A stretch of 24,713 nucleotides of DNA from an uncultured Clostridia bacterium (GTDB taxonomy: Bacteria; Bacillota; Clostridia; Oscillospirales; Acutalibacteraceae). The number at the start of each line of letters is the position of its first letter. Within the stretch, counting starts at the first letter, position 1. Shown one piece after another: positions 6,431-13,832 of the stretch. A program made the position numbers and the translations under genes. The stretch lies in NCBI GenBank assembly GCA_937896885.1, contig CALBNX010000038.1, forward strand, positions 1 through 24,713, read 5' to 3'. The notes under the pieces were generated by a model, which did not search any database, was not told where the DNA came from, and saw only the letters and a list, made by a program, of their open reading frames with translations.

Positions 6431-7960
6431 TTATTCAAATTTTGAGAGTACACTTGGTAACTCGCCAAGCATTAAAGATGGAGTGTTACCCATCATTGAA
6501 TATTTTTCTGTAACTTTATCGCCAACTATTCCGTGAATTTTAACGCCTGCAATAGTGCTCTTAAACGGGGCAACACCCTGTGCTATGAAAGATGCGATTA
6601 TTCCACCGAGCACATCACCTGTACCACCCGTTGACATTCCCGAATTACCTGTATTGTTAACATAAATGTCATCATATTCTGTGCATCCTACAAGAGTTGA
6701 TGCACCTTTAAGAGCAAGAATTGAGTTATGAGCTCTTGTAAAGCTTTTTACAACTGCTCCGCGGTTTTCTTGAATACTCTGGACGCTCACCCCTGCTATT
6801 CTTGACATTTCTTTTGGGTGTGGTGTCAAAATTACAGTTGATTTTGCGCTATCTATTATATCTATATTATTTTCAAGACAATTTATGCCATCAGCATCAA
6901 GAATTACAGGCACTTGTGAATTTTTAATTACAAATTCTGTAACAGCTTTGGTATCGTCATCGTTGCCCATTCCACAACCGATAAGCACACAAGAGCATTT
7001 AGAGAGTTCCTTTTCTATGCGTTTAACTGCATTCTGTGAAATTCTGCCCATTTTATTACTTTCAAGTGGAATTAAAATCTGTTCATAGGTTTTTGGTGCA
7101 ATGGCACTATAAGCAACGGCAGGAAAAGCGACTTTAACAAGCCCTGCACCGCTATTCACTGCACCCTGTGATGCAAAGTACACAGCGTTTGGCATCTCAT
7201 AGCTACCACCAATTACAAGCACTGTACCAAACGTACCTTTATGGCTTTCTGTATCACGTTTAGGAAAAAAGTCCTTGATTTCGTCCGTACTCATTGTAAA
7301 AAGAGTTGCATTAACATCTGCAAAGCATTTTTCAGGAATACCGATAGGAACGACTACCACTCTGCCACAGCTCTCAATTGATGGTTTTAACACATGAACT
7401 GGTTTGAGCACCAATACTGCTATTGTCATATCTGCTTTTATGTGCGAAGACGTGAGTTTGCCGCTATCACCTTCTAATCCACTTGGGACATCTATGCTTA
7501 CAACCGTTGCAGATGCAGAGTTTATTTTACTGAAAAGTTCTGCAATCTTTTCATTTGGTTCACCTTTAAATCCCACACCGAAAATACAATCCACAATAAT
7601 TTGAGCAGTTTCAAAGTATTTGTCAGTTGTTTCATCATAGTGAACAACAGTAATCCCCATTGCTCTGATTCGTGAGAGCATTTCTGATGATTCTTCGTCT
7701 GTGGGAAGTCCCATCGTCATCATTACAGTTGGGCTATATCCGTATTCAGAGAGTTTTCGCGCAATTACAAAACCATCGCCACCATTTTTGCCTTTGCCAC
7801 ACACAACAAGCACATTTCTCTTATTTGTATTTTCAAAGGTTTGACGGATAATTCTCGCACAATAAGACCCAGCATTCTCCATAAGCTGAAGAAATGAAAT
7901 TCCGCTTTCATTTGCAAGGCGCTCAACTTTTCTTGTGTTTTCAACTGTAAGAACTCTCAT
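6431..7960 (-). CDS. nnr: Bifunctional NAD(P)HX epimerase / dehydratase
   Basis: A 509-residue metabolite-repair enzyme. The N-terminal YjeF_N domain (about residues 1-210) epimerises the damaged cofactor hydrates S/R-NAD(P)HX; the GKGKNGGDGFVIARKL motif is the nucleotide-binding core. The C-terminal ribokinase-like NnrD domain (about 220-509) is an ADP-dependent dehydratase that restores NAD(P)H; NTGNSGMSTGGTGDVLGG is its signature anion-hole motif. Start: the ATG at 7960 (MRVLTVENTRK) has GGAGTG six bases upstream and matches family N-termini. A longer frame back to 7999 lacks an SD and adds 13 unrelated residues. First gene of the nnr-lipoprotein-mazF group, with a plausible promoter at 7990-8018. 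Confidence 0.95.
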   Translation of the reverse strand: MRVLTVENTRKVERLANESGISFLQLMENAGSYCARIIRQTFENTNKRNVLVVCGKGKNGGDGFVIARKLSEYGYSPTVMMTMGLPTDEESSEMLSRIRAMGITVVHYDETTDKYFETAQIIVDCIFGVGFKGEPNEKIAELFSKINSASATVVSIDVPSGLEGDSGKLTSSHIKADMTIAVLVLKPVHVLKPSIESCGRVVVVPIGIPEKCFADVNATLFTMSTDEIKDFFPKRDTESHKGTFGTVLVIGGSYEMPNAVYFASQGAVNSGAGLVKVAFPAVAYSAIAPKTYEQILIPLESNKMGRISQNAVKRIEKELSKCSCVLIGCGMGNDDDTKAVTEFVIKNSQVPVILDADGINCLENNIDIIDSAKSTVILTPHPKEMSRIAGVSVQSIQENRGAVVKSFTRAHNSILALKGASTLVGCTEYDDIYVNNTGNSGMSTGGTGDVLGGIIASFIAQGVAPFKSTIAGVKIHGIVGDKVTEKYSMMGNTPSLMLGELPSVLSKFE

Positions 7961-7989
7961 TAAATTCACTCCACATACATTATAAAATA

Positions 7990-8018
7990 ATGATAACATA
8001 ATTTTAATATAAGAGCAA
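7990..8018 (-). promoter_or_regulatory. Candidate promoter of nnr
   Basis: Minus strand: TTGCTC (8013-8018), 17-bp spacer, TATCAT (7990-7995). The -10 is good, the -35 weak. It sits between the preceding terminator and the nnr start. Confidence 0.5.
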
Positions 8019-8020
8019 TA

Positions 8021-8050
8021 AAAAAAAGAGAGAGTAAAAACTCTCTCTTT
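8021..8050 (-). terminator. Rho-independent terminator of the YabE-like gene
   Basis: Stem AAAGAGAGAG (8025-8034) with CTCTCTCTTT (8041-8050). On the minus strand it is followed by a run of eight T. It lies 10 bases after the stop codon of the 3D-domain gene. Confidence 0.9.
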
Positions 8051-8059
8051 CGTTTTCTA

Positions 8060-9313
8060 TTAAAGAATGTAAATTGTTACGTTTCTTGAGCCCCACTGAC
8101 GACACTGACTTGTACTGTTCATATAAAGGTCAACTGTAAACTTGCCTTTATTGACAAATCCGCCTGTGTCAGCAGCGATACAATAGCCATAAACAACTCC
8201 ATCGTCAGAAACAATCCACATTTCTGTTCCATATGGAATCTGCTTTGGATTAACCGCAATCAAGCCTGGTTTAACCGGTTTGCCTGTTGCTGTTTTTCCA
8301 CCTGGTTCACAATAAGCAGCTGCTTTGCCCTTGATTGTGTATTTATAACTTGTTGGGATATTGTTTGCACCGATTGAATATTTTTCTGGTAATGTAAGTT
8401 CAGAAATAGGATTACCATTCTTTTGGATTTTGCTATTACCTGAACTCTTCACAAGAGTACCAACTGTTGTAATCTGTGCTATAGGGTTCTTTGTAACTGT
8501 TTCACTTACAAATGATGTTTCTGCAACTTCACCGTTTACAATCTTATCTTTGTAAACAACTGTCTTAGTTCCATTTACGCCCTTTGTTGTGATTTTTGAT
8601 GTACCCTTTGTCATTGACGCAGATTTAACTGTTTTCTTTGAGAATGGAACTTTTTCTGTTGCTTCTCTTGTTACATATTCCACTCTGAGAACATCAATTG
8701 TGAGATTGTGAGAAAGCAAAGTTTCTGCTGTTGGCACAACTTCATCGTCTTCGTCAAGGATAATGCCCTGTTCTGCGAGTAATTCGCCAACAGTTTTAGC
8801 AGTTGATTTTGCTTTTCTTGTTTCGCCGTCAACATTAATTGTGAGGTCATAAGAATTTAAAATCTTAACCTCCATATTGTTCGTCACAACAGCTTTTACA
8901 TTGACACTTGAAACAAGTTTGTCTGAAAGCACAACGCCCTGACTCTCGATAAGTTCTGCAACAGTTCCTGCAAAAACAGTATCTACAATATTTCCGTCAG
9001 CATGAATAAATCTTACATTACTTGCACGGCAGATAACAATTTCACTCTGGGCACCTGCTGTAAAGTTATCAAGTATAAGTTTATCTTGCTCTGACAATTC
9101 AATTTTTGCTTCTTCCACAATAGCATAAGCATCTTTTAAAGTTGTTTCTACTCTTGTGATTTGTGAGCCTTCATAGATATCAACTATATAAGTCTCACCG
9201 CTGGCTGCGAAAACTGTTCCTGCACAGAGAATGACCAAAGCCATTATAAGTGCAATTACTCGGAATGTCACACGAGTCGCTTTCGCACGCTCAATGATAT
9301 TTTTTATCATCAT
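8060..9313 (-). CDS. YabE-like DUF348-G5-3D cell-wall protein
   Basis: A 417-residue exported cell-wall protein. Residues 17-36 form a signal/anchor ending VFA-AS. DUF348 (ubiquitin-like) repeats occupy about 41-85, 98-135 and 153-190. A G5 domain (about 206-286) likely binds peptidoglycan or amino sugars. The C-terminal 3D domain (about 328-417) is a double-psi beta-barrel related to lytic transglycosylases, with conserved acidic residues Asp382 (AADTGG) and Asp395 (VDLY). The architecture matches B. subtilis YabE and the Rpf/Sps group of wall-remodelling proteins, so peptidoglycan cleavage is the likely role. Two adjacent ATGs follow SD AAAGGAG; the second (9310) has the better 7-base spacing. 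It is transcribed alone, from 9441-9469 to the terminator at 8021-8050. Confidence 0.92.
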   Translation of the reverse strand: MMIKNIIERAKATRVTFRVIALIMALVILCAGTVFAASGETYIVDIYEGSQITRVETTLKDAYAIVEEAKIELSEQDKLILDNFTAGAQSEIVICRASNVRFIHADGNIVDTVFAGTVAELIESQGVVLSDKLVSSVNVKAVVTNNMEVKILNSYDLTINVDGETRKAKSTAKTVGELLAEQGIILDEDDEVVPTAETLLSHNLTIDVLRVEYVTREATEKVPFSKKTVKSASMTKGTSKITTKGVNGTKTVVYKDKIVNGEVAETSFVSETVTKNPIAQITTVGTLVKSSGNSKIQKNGNPISELTLPEKYSIGANNIPTSYKYTIKGKAAAYCEPGGKTATGKPVKPGLIAVNPKQIPYGTEMWIVSDDGVVYGYCIAADTGGFVNKGKFTVDLYMNSTSQCRQWGSRNVTIYIL

Positions 9314-9327
9314 TCTGCTCCTTTAAT

Positions 9328-9415
9328 AAGTTGTGTCAACCTTTGCTCTTTGCAAAGTGCTCACCCAAAACATAACTTTGAAAAGCATATTTTAAGTTTA
9401 CTTAACGCACAACCG
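9328..9415 (-). ncRNA. Structured 5' leader of the YabE-like gene, possible riboswitch
   Basis: In the leader of about 120 nt, GGUUGUG (minus-strand bases 9414-9408) can pair with CACAACU (9335-9329), closing a domain with two hairpins inside: UUAAG-UAAA-CUUAA (9405-9392) and CUUUGC-AAAGA-GCAAAG (9357-9341). The same CACAAC can instead form a small GUUG-ACA-CAAC hairpin next to the SD, so two exclusive folds are possible. I do not recognise a known class; the c-di-AMP (ydaO) consensus, common before such genes, is not evident. Confidence 0.35.
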
Positions 9416-9440
9416 TTATTCTCGCTTTGTGACTTTTGAC

Positions 9441-9469
9441 ATTATATTCATCTCTTGTCAAAAAGTCAA
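9441..9469 (-). promoter_or_regulatory. Sigma-A promoter of the YabE-like gene
   Basis: Minus strand: TTGACT -35 (9464-9469), 17-bp spacer, consensus TATAAT -10 (9441-9446). It predicts a 5' leader of about 120 nt. Confidence 0.82.
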
Positions 9470-9754
9470 ATTTTTTTCAAAATGTTTTTTGTGTAATTTG
9501 TCCAAAAACGCAAGTCAATTTTTGACTGAATATCCCAAATAGCCCCCGTTTTCCACAATATATAGTGTTTTTACTTGTCCCTTTTGTAATATTTTTTGTG
9601 AGATTTTTAAAAAACGAGCAAATTATTACAAAATGGTTACAAAAATTACAGTTTTTGAAAGATTTTCACCTATATTTTATGTGAAAAATTTAGAAAATAT
9701 TCCTGTTTTTTACTATACTATTATATATATAGTATTTTTAGTGGTTTTCAACAT
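9470..9754. other. AT-rich gene-free region upstream of the YabE-like promoter
   Basis: About 285 bases without a plausible gene. It contains the WalR-box-like repeats at 9625-9650, a near-palindrome ATACTAT...ATAGTAT at 9715-9735, and two related stretches reading ATATATAGTRTTTTTA near 9560 and 9724. No second strong promoter was identified. Confidence 0.5.
9625..9650 (-). promoter_or_regulatory. WalR-box-like repeats
   Basis: On the minus strand TGTAAC, five bases, TGTAAT (9641-9625) fits the WalR consensus TGTWAH-N5-TGTWAH exactly, and a third TGTAAT lies just upstream (9645-9650). WalR controls cell-wall hydrolases in Firmicutes, which suits the downstream gene. But the box is about 155 bp from the mapped -35, farther than usual, and the motif is AT-rich enough to arise by chance. 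Confidence 0.3.
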
Positions 9755-9781
9755 AAAAAAAGACAGAAATTTCATTCTGTC
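9755..9781 (-). terminator. Rho-independent terminator of azlCD
   Basis: Stem GACAGAA (9762-9768) with TTCTGTC (9775-9781), followed on the minus strand by seven T. It lies 18 bases after the azlD stop codon. Confidence 0.85.
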
Positions 9782-9799
9782 CTTTCGTCTTTATTCATT

Positions 9800-10144
9800 T
9801 TATACAAAAACCGATTGTATAAGTATCATATAGAGTATGGTGCCAGCACCAATACTTAACAGATTGTTTCTTTTCCATATATGTAAAGCCACTACGACAA
9901 CACTTGCAATAAGTTCAGGTAATCCAAACGGAAACTCTGCCAATGTTACATTTTTTAAGCAATATACTACCAACATTCCTATTACTGCAGGTGGTAATAC
10001 CTTGCCAAGATATTGCACTGCTTTGGGAATTTTTTTGTTGTCAGAGAAAAGCAAGAATGGAATTGCACGAGTTATAAAGGTAGTAATCGCCACTAATGCT
10101 ATTATAACAACTGAACGCCAGAAAGATACGGGAAGATTAGTCAT
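9800..10144 (-). CDS. azlD: Branched-chain amino acid exporter small subunit AzlD
   Basis: A 114-residue membrane protein with four hydrophobic segments, carrying the AzlD hallmarks: FITRAIPFLLFS near residues 18-29, then KAVQYLGKVLPPAVIGMLVVYCLK at about 41-64. AzlC and AzlD together form a LIV-E-type exporter for branched-chain amino acids (and the leucine analogue 4-azaleucine) in the cytoplasmic membrane. It overlaps the end of azlC by 8 bases (ATGACTAA), which implies translational coupling and a fixed subunit ratio. The length is normal for the family. Confidence 0.92.
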   Translation of the reverse strand: MTNLPVSFWRSVVIIALVAITTFITRAIPFLLFSDNKKIPKAVQYLGKVLPPAVIGMLVVYCLKNVTLAEFPFGLPELIASVVVVALHIWKRNNLLSIGAGTILYMILIQSVFV

Positions 10145-10874
10145 TCACTTCTACCTCCCCAGTTTTATTCTTTTTATCTTCTATTCTGTGATTTGAAAGA
10201 AGAACAATCATAATAATTATCATTGACGGTAAAATAAAACTGTCTTTACCGAAAATGAGCAAACTAATCAAACTTGCAACAATGCCCACGATTGCAGGCA
10301 AACGATTTTTCTTTTGAAGCCATTGTTCAACAAAGATTACTATAAACAATGCTGTCATAGCGAAATCTATTCCTGTGGAATCAAAAGGAATAAGCGTACC
10401 CGCTACACCCCCGATTATTGAACCTATAACCCAATAAGACTGGTCAAGAATTGCTATAGCAAATAGAAACTTTCCCTCATCAACACCTTGTGGTGTTTTT
10501 GTTAGAAAGTAAAGCGAATATGTTTCATCTGTCAACGAAAAAATCATATAGGGTTTTTTCTTGCCAGACGTCTTAAACTTGTCTAACAACGAAAGCCCGT
10601 AAAAAATATGACGGACATTCACCATAAATGTTAAAAATATGACTTGCAACAGACTAACTGATGGGTCAAAAAAGTTGACCGCAAGATATTGCCCTGAGCC
10701 TGCATATACTAACAAACTCATAAGTCCTGCCCAAAGAAAATTATATCCTTTGTCAGCAAACATAACACCAAAGGCTATGCCAATAAACATATAACCTGTC
10801 AGCACGGGCAAAGTATGTGGAAAAGCTGCTTTGAAAGCAGCTTTATATGTGTTCTGCTTTTCCAAAATTATCAC
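10137..10874 (-). CDS. azlC: Branched-chain amino acid exporter large subunit AzlC
   Basis: A 245-residue polytopic protein (about 7 hydrophobic segments). FPHTLPVLTGYMFIGIAFGVMFADKG at the N-terminus and VNVRHIFYGLSLLDKFK at about residues 85-101 are typical AzlC motifs, as is FSLTDETYSLYF (112-123). It is the main channel subunit of the AzlCD exporter. The start is a GTG at 10874 with no Shine-Dalgarno. The promoter's -10 box ends seven bases before it, so the mRNA may be leaderless. The next in-frame ATG (residue 29) would cut into the first membrane segment. A TTG at codon 4 is an alternative start but also lacks an SD. Confidence 0.92.
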   Translation of the reverse strand: MIILEKQNTYKAAFKAAFPHTLPVLTGYMFIGIAFGVMFADKGYNFLWAGLMSLLVYAGSGQYLAVNFFDPSVSLLQVIFLTFMVNVRHIFYGLSLLDKFKTSGKKKPYMIFSLTDETYSLYFLTKTPQGVDEGKFLFAIAILDQSYWVIGSIIGGVAGTLIPFDSTGIDFAMTALFIVIFVEQWLQKKNRLPAIVGIVASLISLLIFGKDSFILPSMIIIMIVLLSNHRIEDKKNKTGEVEVND

Positions 10875-10881
10875 CGTAAGA

Positions 10882-10910
10882 ATTTTATCACTTTAACTCG
10901 ATAAAGTCAA
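10882..10910 (-). promoter_or_regulatory. Sigma-A promoter of azlCD
   Basis: Minus strand: TTGACT -35 (10905-10910), 17-bp spacer, TAAAAT -10 (10882-10887). Transcription would begin at or within a base or two of the GTG start at 10874. Confidence 0.8.
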
Positions 10911-10922
10911 TACTGAAATTAA

Positions 10923-11141
10923 AAACTTTTTAATAACATTAACTGCGTTAGTTATGGTGTTACCCAAATCCACGCAACAGGATATTATTCAGGAAAATCA
11001 CGTTCAGTAATATATTTTGTTGTAAACCGTTTTCAGATTGCAAAGCTTAAAATGATTGTATCAACCATCGACCAGTCAGCATTCATCACAATTTCATAAA
11101 CATCTGACGTGTTGGGAAGTAGTTTAAAAGGTAAAAACTAA
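10923..11141 (+). pseudogene. Decayed C-terminus of a YitT/DUF2179 membrane protein
   Basis: The plus-strand frame from 10923 reads SYGVTQIHATGYYSGKSRS and goes on through VIYFVVNRFQIAKLKMIV and DQSAFITIS. This is the DUF2179 domain that ends YitT-family membrane proteins (typical pattern: RGVT-x-I-x-A-x-G-x-Y-[ST]-G-K...VVNR-x-E-I...ID-x-x-AF[IV]-x-[IV]). A TAA at 11097-11099 interrupts it where the family usually has Glu, yet the same frame continues TSDVLGSSLKGKN to a second TAA at 11139, again matching the family end. All membrane segments (about 200 residues) are gone, and no start or SD is present. A deleted and nonsense-mutated gene remnant. Confidence 0.82.
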
Positions 11142-11156
11142 ATATGATTATAAAGC

Positions 11157-11182
11157 AAAACGGAGTCGATTGACTCCGTTTT
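11157..11182. terminator. Bidirectional terminator after wecB
   Basis: An 11-bp perfect stem, AAAACGGAGTC (11157-11167) with GACTCCGTTTT (11172-11182) and a GATT loop, with a T-rich 3' side on the plus strand and an adequate one on the minus strand. It ends the polysaccharide operon (wecB stop at 11192) and probably once ended the YitT gene on the plus strand. Confidence 0.88.
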
Positions 11183-11191
11183 TTGTTTTAA

Positions 11192-12301
11192 TCATATATC
11201 TGTTTTCCCTTTTTCAAGTATGTCTGCAATACGTTTACACGCAAAACCATCACCATAAGGGTTACTAGCCTTTGACATAGATTCATAAACATCTTCGCTC
11301 TCTAATAACAATTTGAAGTTCTCGTAAATAACCTGCTCATCTGTACCAACTAATTTGAGCGTGCCTGCTTGAACACCTTCTGGTCTTTCTGTTGTGTCAC
11401 GCATAACAAGAACTGGTTTTCCGAGCGATGGAGCTTCTTCCTGAATTCCTCCACTATCAGTCAGTATCATATAACTATTAGCAAGGAAATTATGGAAATC
11501 TAAAACTTCAAGTGGTTCAATAATGTGAATGCGTTCACAATCTCCAAGTTCCTCGTCGGCTGCACTACGCACAACAGGATTCATATGTATTGGATATATT
11601 GCCTTAACATCTGGATTTTCATCCAATACTCGACGAATAGCTCTGAACATGTTATGCATTGGTTTTCCAAGATTTTCTCGTCTGTGTGCCGTTATCATAA
11701 TCAAACGACTATCCTTAGCCCATTCAAGTTCTGGATGAGTATATTCGCTGCGGACAGTTGTTTTAAGTGCATCAATAGCTGTATTACCCGTAACAAAAAT
11801 GGTTGAAGCATCTTTACCTTCATTCAAAAGATTCTGTTTAGAAAGCTCGGTAGGTGAAAAATTATATTTTGCAACAATCCCTACTGCTTGACGATTAAAT
11901 TCTTCTGGATATGGGCTCATAATATTATAAGTGCGCAATCCTGCTTCTACATGGCCAACTGGTATTTGTTTATAAAAACATGCCAAAGCTGTAACAAAAG
12001 TAGTTGAAGTATCGCCATGAACTAAAACCACATCTGGTTTAGTTTCATCAAGTACATTGCCAATTCCGTTCAAAATATTAGTTGTGATATCAAACAAGGT
12101 TTGCTTATCTTTCATAATTGACAAGTCATAATCTGGTACAACGCGGAAAGCTTCTAACACTTGGTCAAGCATTTGACGATGTTGTCCTGTAACACACACT
12201 ATTGTTTCTATACCCGTTCTTGACTTCAACTCATTGACAAGAGGACACATTTTTATTGCTTCGGGACGAGTGCCAAAAACAACCATGATAGTTTTAATCA
12301 T
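11192..12301 (-). CDS. wecB: UDP-GlcNAc 2-epimerase (non-hydrolysing)
   Basis: A 369-residue cytoplasmic enzyme that interconverts UDP-GlcNAc and UDP-ManNAc. Family motifs are present in order: FGTRPEAIKM (9-18), VHGDTSTT and GHVEAGLRT (near 94-101 and 115-123), PEEFNRQA (131-138), ITAHRRENLG (about 203-212), and TDSGGIQEEAPSLGKPVLVMRDTTERPE (about 284-311). The length is typical. SD AGGA lies six bases before the ATG. Last gene of the polysaccharide operon, 65 bases after wzx. UDP-ManNAc may feed the polymer made by this locus, or wall teichoic-acid linkage-unit synthesis (MnaA role); the sequence does not decide. Confidence 0.95.
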   Translation of the reverse strand: MIKTIMVVFGTRPEAIKMCPLVNELKSRTGIETIVCVTGQHRQMLDQVLEAFRVVPDYDLSIMKDKQTLFDITTNILNGIGNVLDETKPDVVLVHGDTSTTFVTALACFYKQIPVGHVEAGLRTYNIMSPYPEEFNRQAVGIVAKYNFSPTELSKQNLLNEGKDASTIFVTGNTAIDALKTTVRSEYTHPELEWAKDSRLIMITAHRRENLGKPMHNMFRAIRRVLDENPDVKAIYPIHMNPVVRSAADEELGDCERIHIIEPLEVLDFHNFLANSYMILTDSGGIQEEAPSLGKPVLVMRDTTERPEGVQAGTLKLVGTDEQVIYENFKLLLESEDVYESMSKASNPYGDGFACKRIADILEKGKTDI

Positions 12302-12366
12302 TTTTCATCCTGTAATATGCCAGATATTTAAGACATATTTCCTTTCTATATCATTTAACAAAGTTA

Positions 12367-13788
12367 TCATTTCTTTACAACTCGTTTAATCATGTTAACT
12401 ATTTGCTTTTCAATATAAAGGATTTCTGAGTTATATATAAGTATGATAACAATAAGTAATACTGCACTTATAGGATATGAATAACTTATTTCACATCCTA
12501 TAAGAATTGCTTGAATTGTTAGTATAATATAAACTATTGTATCCTTACTAAGAGTTATCTTCAAATCAATAATACGTTTTACATTTATATACCTAATATA
12601 AAATGTTACTGCAAATCCGATTACTGTTGTTGCCGCAGCGCCCATAATTCCAAACTCTTTTATTACCACTAAATTAAGCAAAACATTTACAACTGCGCCT
12701 ATTATGGTGGAAATCATTAATCCCTGTGTTTTTTTTCTTGCTCGAAAGCTGCTTGCCATAAATCCACTTAAACCTGAGAAAAGATAAGCAACTAACAGTA
12801 AAGGTACACATTTCCATGCCTCAAAAAAGTCTTTGGCAAACAATATCCTAGCAAGGCTTTTCGACAATAAAATCAACACTGAACAAGCCATAACATTGGC
12901 TATATTGAAATATTTATACACAGATGACTGATACTCTGCGCTATCCTTATCATCCACACTTTTAATTGCCGAAAGAGTCCACGCAGAAGTGAATATATTT
13001 GTAACCATTGTCAATATTGAAGGAATTTTATAAGCAACTCCATATAATCCACTGATAGCGACTCCAAGATAACCAATTATAATATATTTATCGGCTGATG
13101 TATTAATCCACCAAGCAATAACTGTCGGAACCGTAGGAATACTGAATTTCAGCATTTCTTTTAAAAGAGAAAAATCGAGAGATATTTTTTTAATACGTAT
13201 TTTGGCAAAAATAACAAGATATAATGAAGCAACAAAATAACCTAGAACAATTGAAATAAAATAGGCATTCAATCCTTGTTTTAAAACCAACAATCCCATT
13301 ATATTACTTACTATAATTACAACGGTATGCAACACACCTGATATTGCAAATATTTTTGTTTTACCAATACCTTTAGCATATTGAGTTAATACCTGATGCA
13401 AATTAAAAGCTGCAAAAATCGCAACAAACCAGCCCCAATAAGCATACATAGTATCGCTGATTATTTTAACCAATGGTGTGGCGATACAAAGCACAACAAT
13501 ACTCAAAGCAATAATAGCCAACGAATTAGTAAGCACTGCATCCTTATTTGCTTTTTTTTCGAAAGCAAATCTTAATGTTGCTTCCATAATACATAGCGTC
13601 AACAAAGGATAAAGAACATTTACCGTATTATTCAGCAAATCAGCAATACCATAATCTTCCGTTGATAATACAGAAGTATATAAAGGTATTAAAAGAAAGG
13701 CTAATATCTTTGATGCAAAATTACTAATAAAGAAAGCCACGCTATCGGAAAATAATTCTCTATACTTTCTAGTAAAATTATTTTGCAT
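12367..13788 (-). CDS. wzx: Wzx-type polysaccharide flippase (MOP superfamily)
   Basis: A 473-residue integral membrane protein with about 14 hydrophobic segments and few polar loops, of the oligosaccharide flippase/PST family (MOP superfamily). The N-terminal FSDSVAFFISNFASKILAFLLIPLYTSVLSTEDYG is characteristic of Wzx proteins. It should move undecaprenyl-diphosphate-linked repeat units across the cytoplasmic membrane. It belongs with the Wzy-like protein encoded upstream in the same operon. SD GAAGGTGA is well placed. Its coding sequence is strongly AT-rich. The symbol is given by function; as usual for this family, sequence conservation outside the N-terminus is low. Confidence 0.9.
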   Translation of the reverse strand: MQNNFTRKYRELFSDSVAFFISNFASKILAFLLIPLYTSVLSTEDYGIADLLNNTVNVLYPLLTLCIMEATLRFAFEKKANKDAVLTNSLAIIALSIVVLCIATPLVKIISDTMYAYWGWFVAIFAAFNLHQVLTQYAKGIGKTKIFAISGVLHTVVIIVSNIMGLLVLKQGLNAYFISIVLGYFVASLYLVIFAKIRIKKISLDFSLLKEMLKFSIPTVPTVIAWWINTSADKYIIIGYLGVAISGLYGVAYKIPSILTMVTNIFTSAWTLSAIKSVDDKDSAEYQSSVYKYFNIANVMACSVLILLSKSLARILFAKDFFEAWKCVPLLLVAYLFSGLSGFMASSFRARKKTQGLMISTIIGAVVNVLLNLVVIKEFGIMGAAATTVIGFAVTFYIRYINVKRIIDLKITLSKDTIVYIILTIQAILIGCEISYSYPISAVLLIVIILIYNSEILYIEKQIVNMIKRVVKK

Positions 13789-13832
13789 TAAAAATTCACC
13801 TTCTCATTTTAAAATCAAATAGATGCTTGAAT

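Noticed and set aside
9314..9446. c-di-AMP (ydaO/yuaA) riboswitch upstream of the YabE-like gene
   Set aside because: Expected from gene context, but the conserved blocks I know (GGGGGAnC, GGGGUGAA, CCGAAUCCGUCAGCUAACCUC) are not present. Reported only as an unknown structured leader.
9633..9833. A 66-codon plus-strand frame over the azlCD terminator
   Set aside because: It passes through an intrinsic terminator and overlaps azlD antisense; Phe/Ile-rich, as expected from AT-rich DNA.
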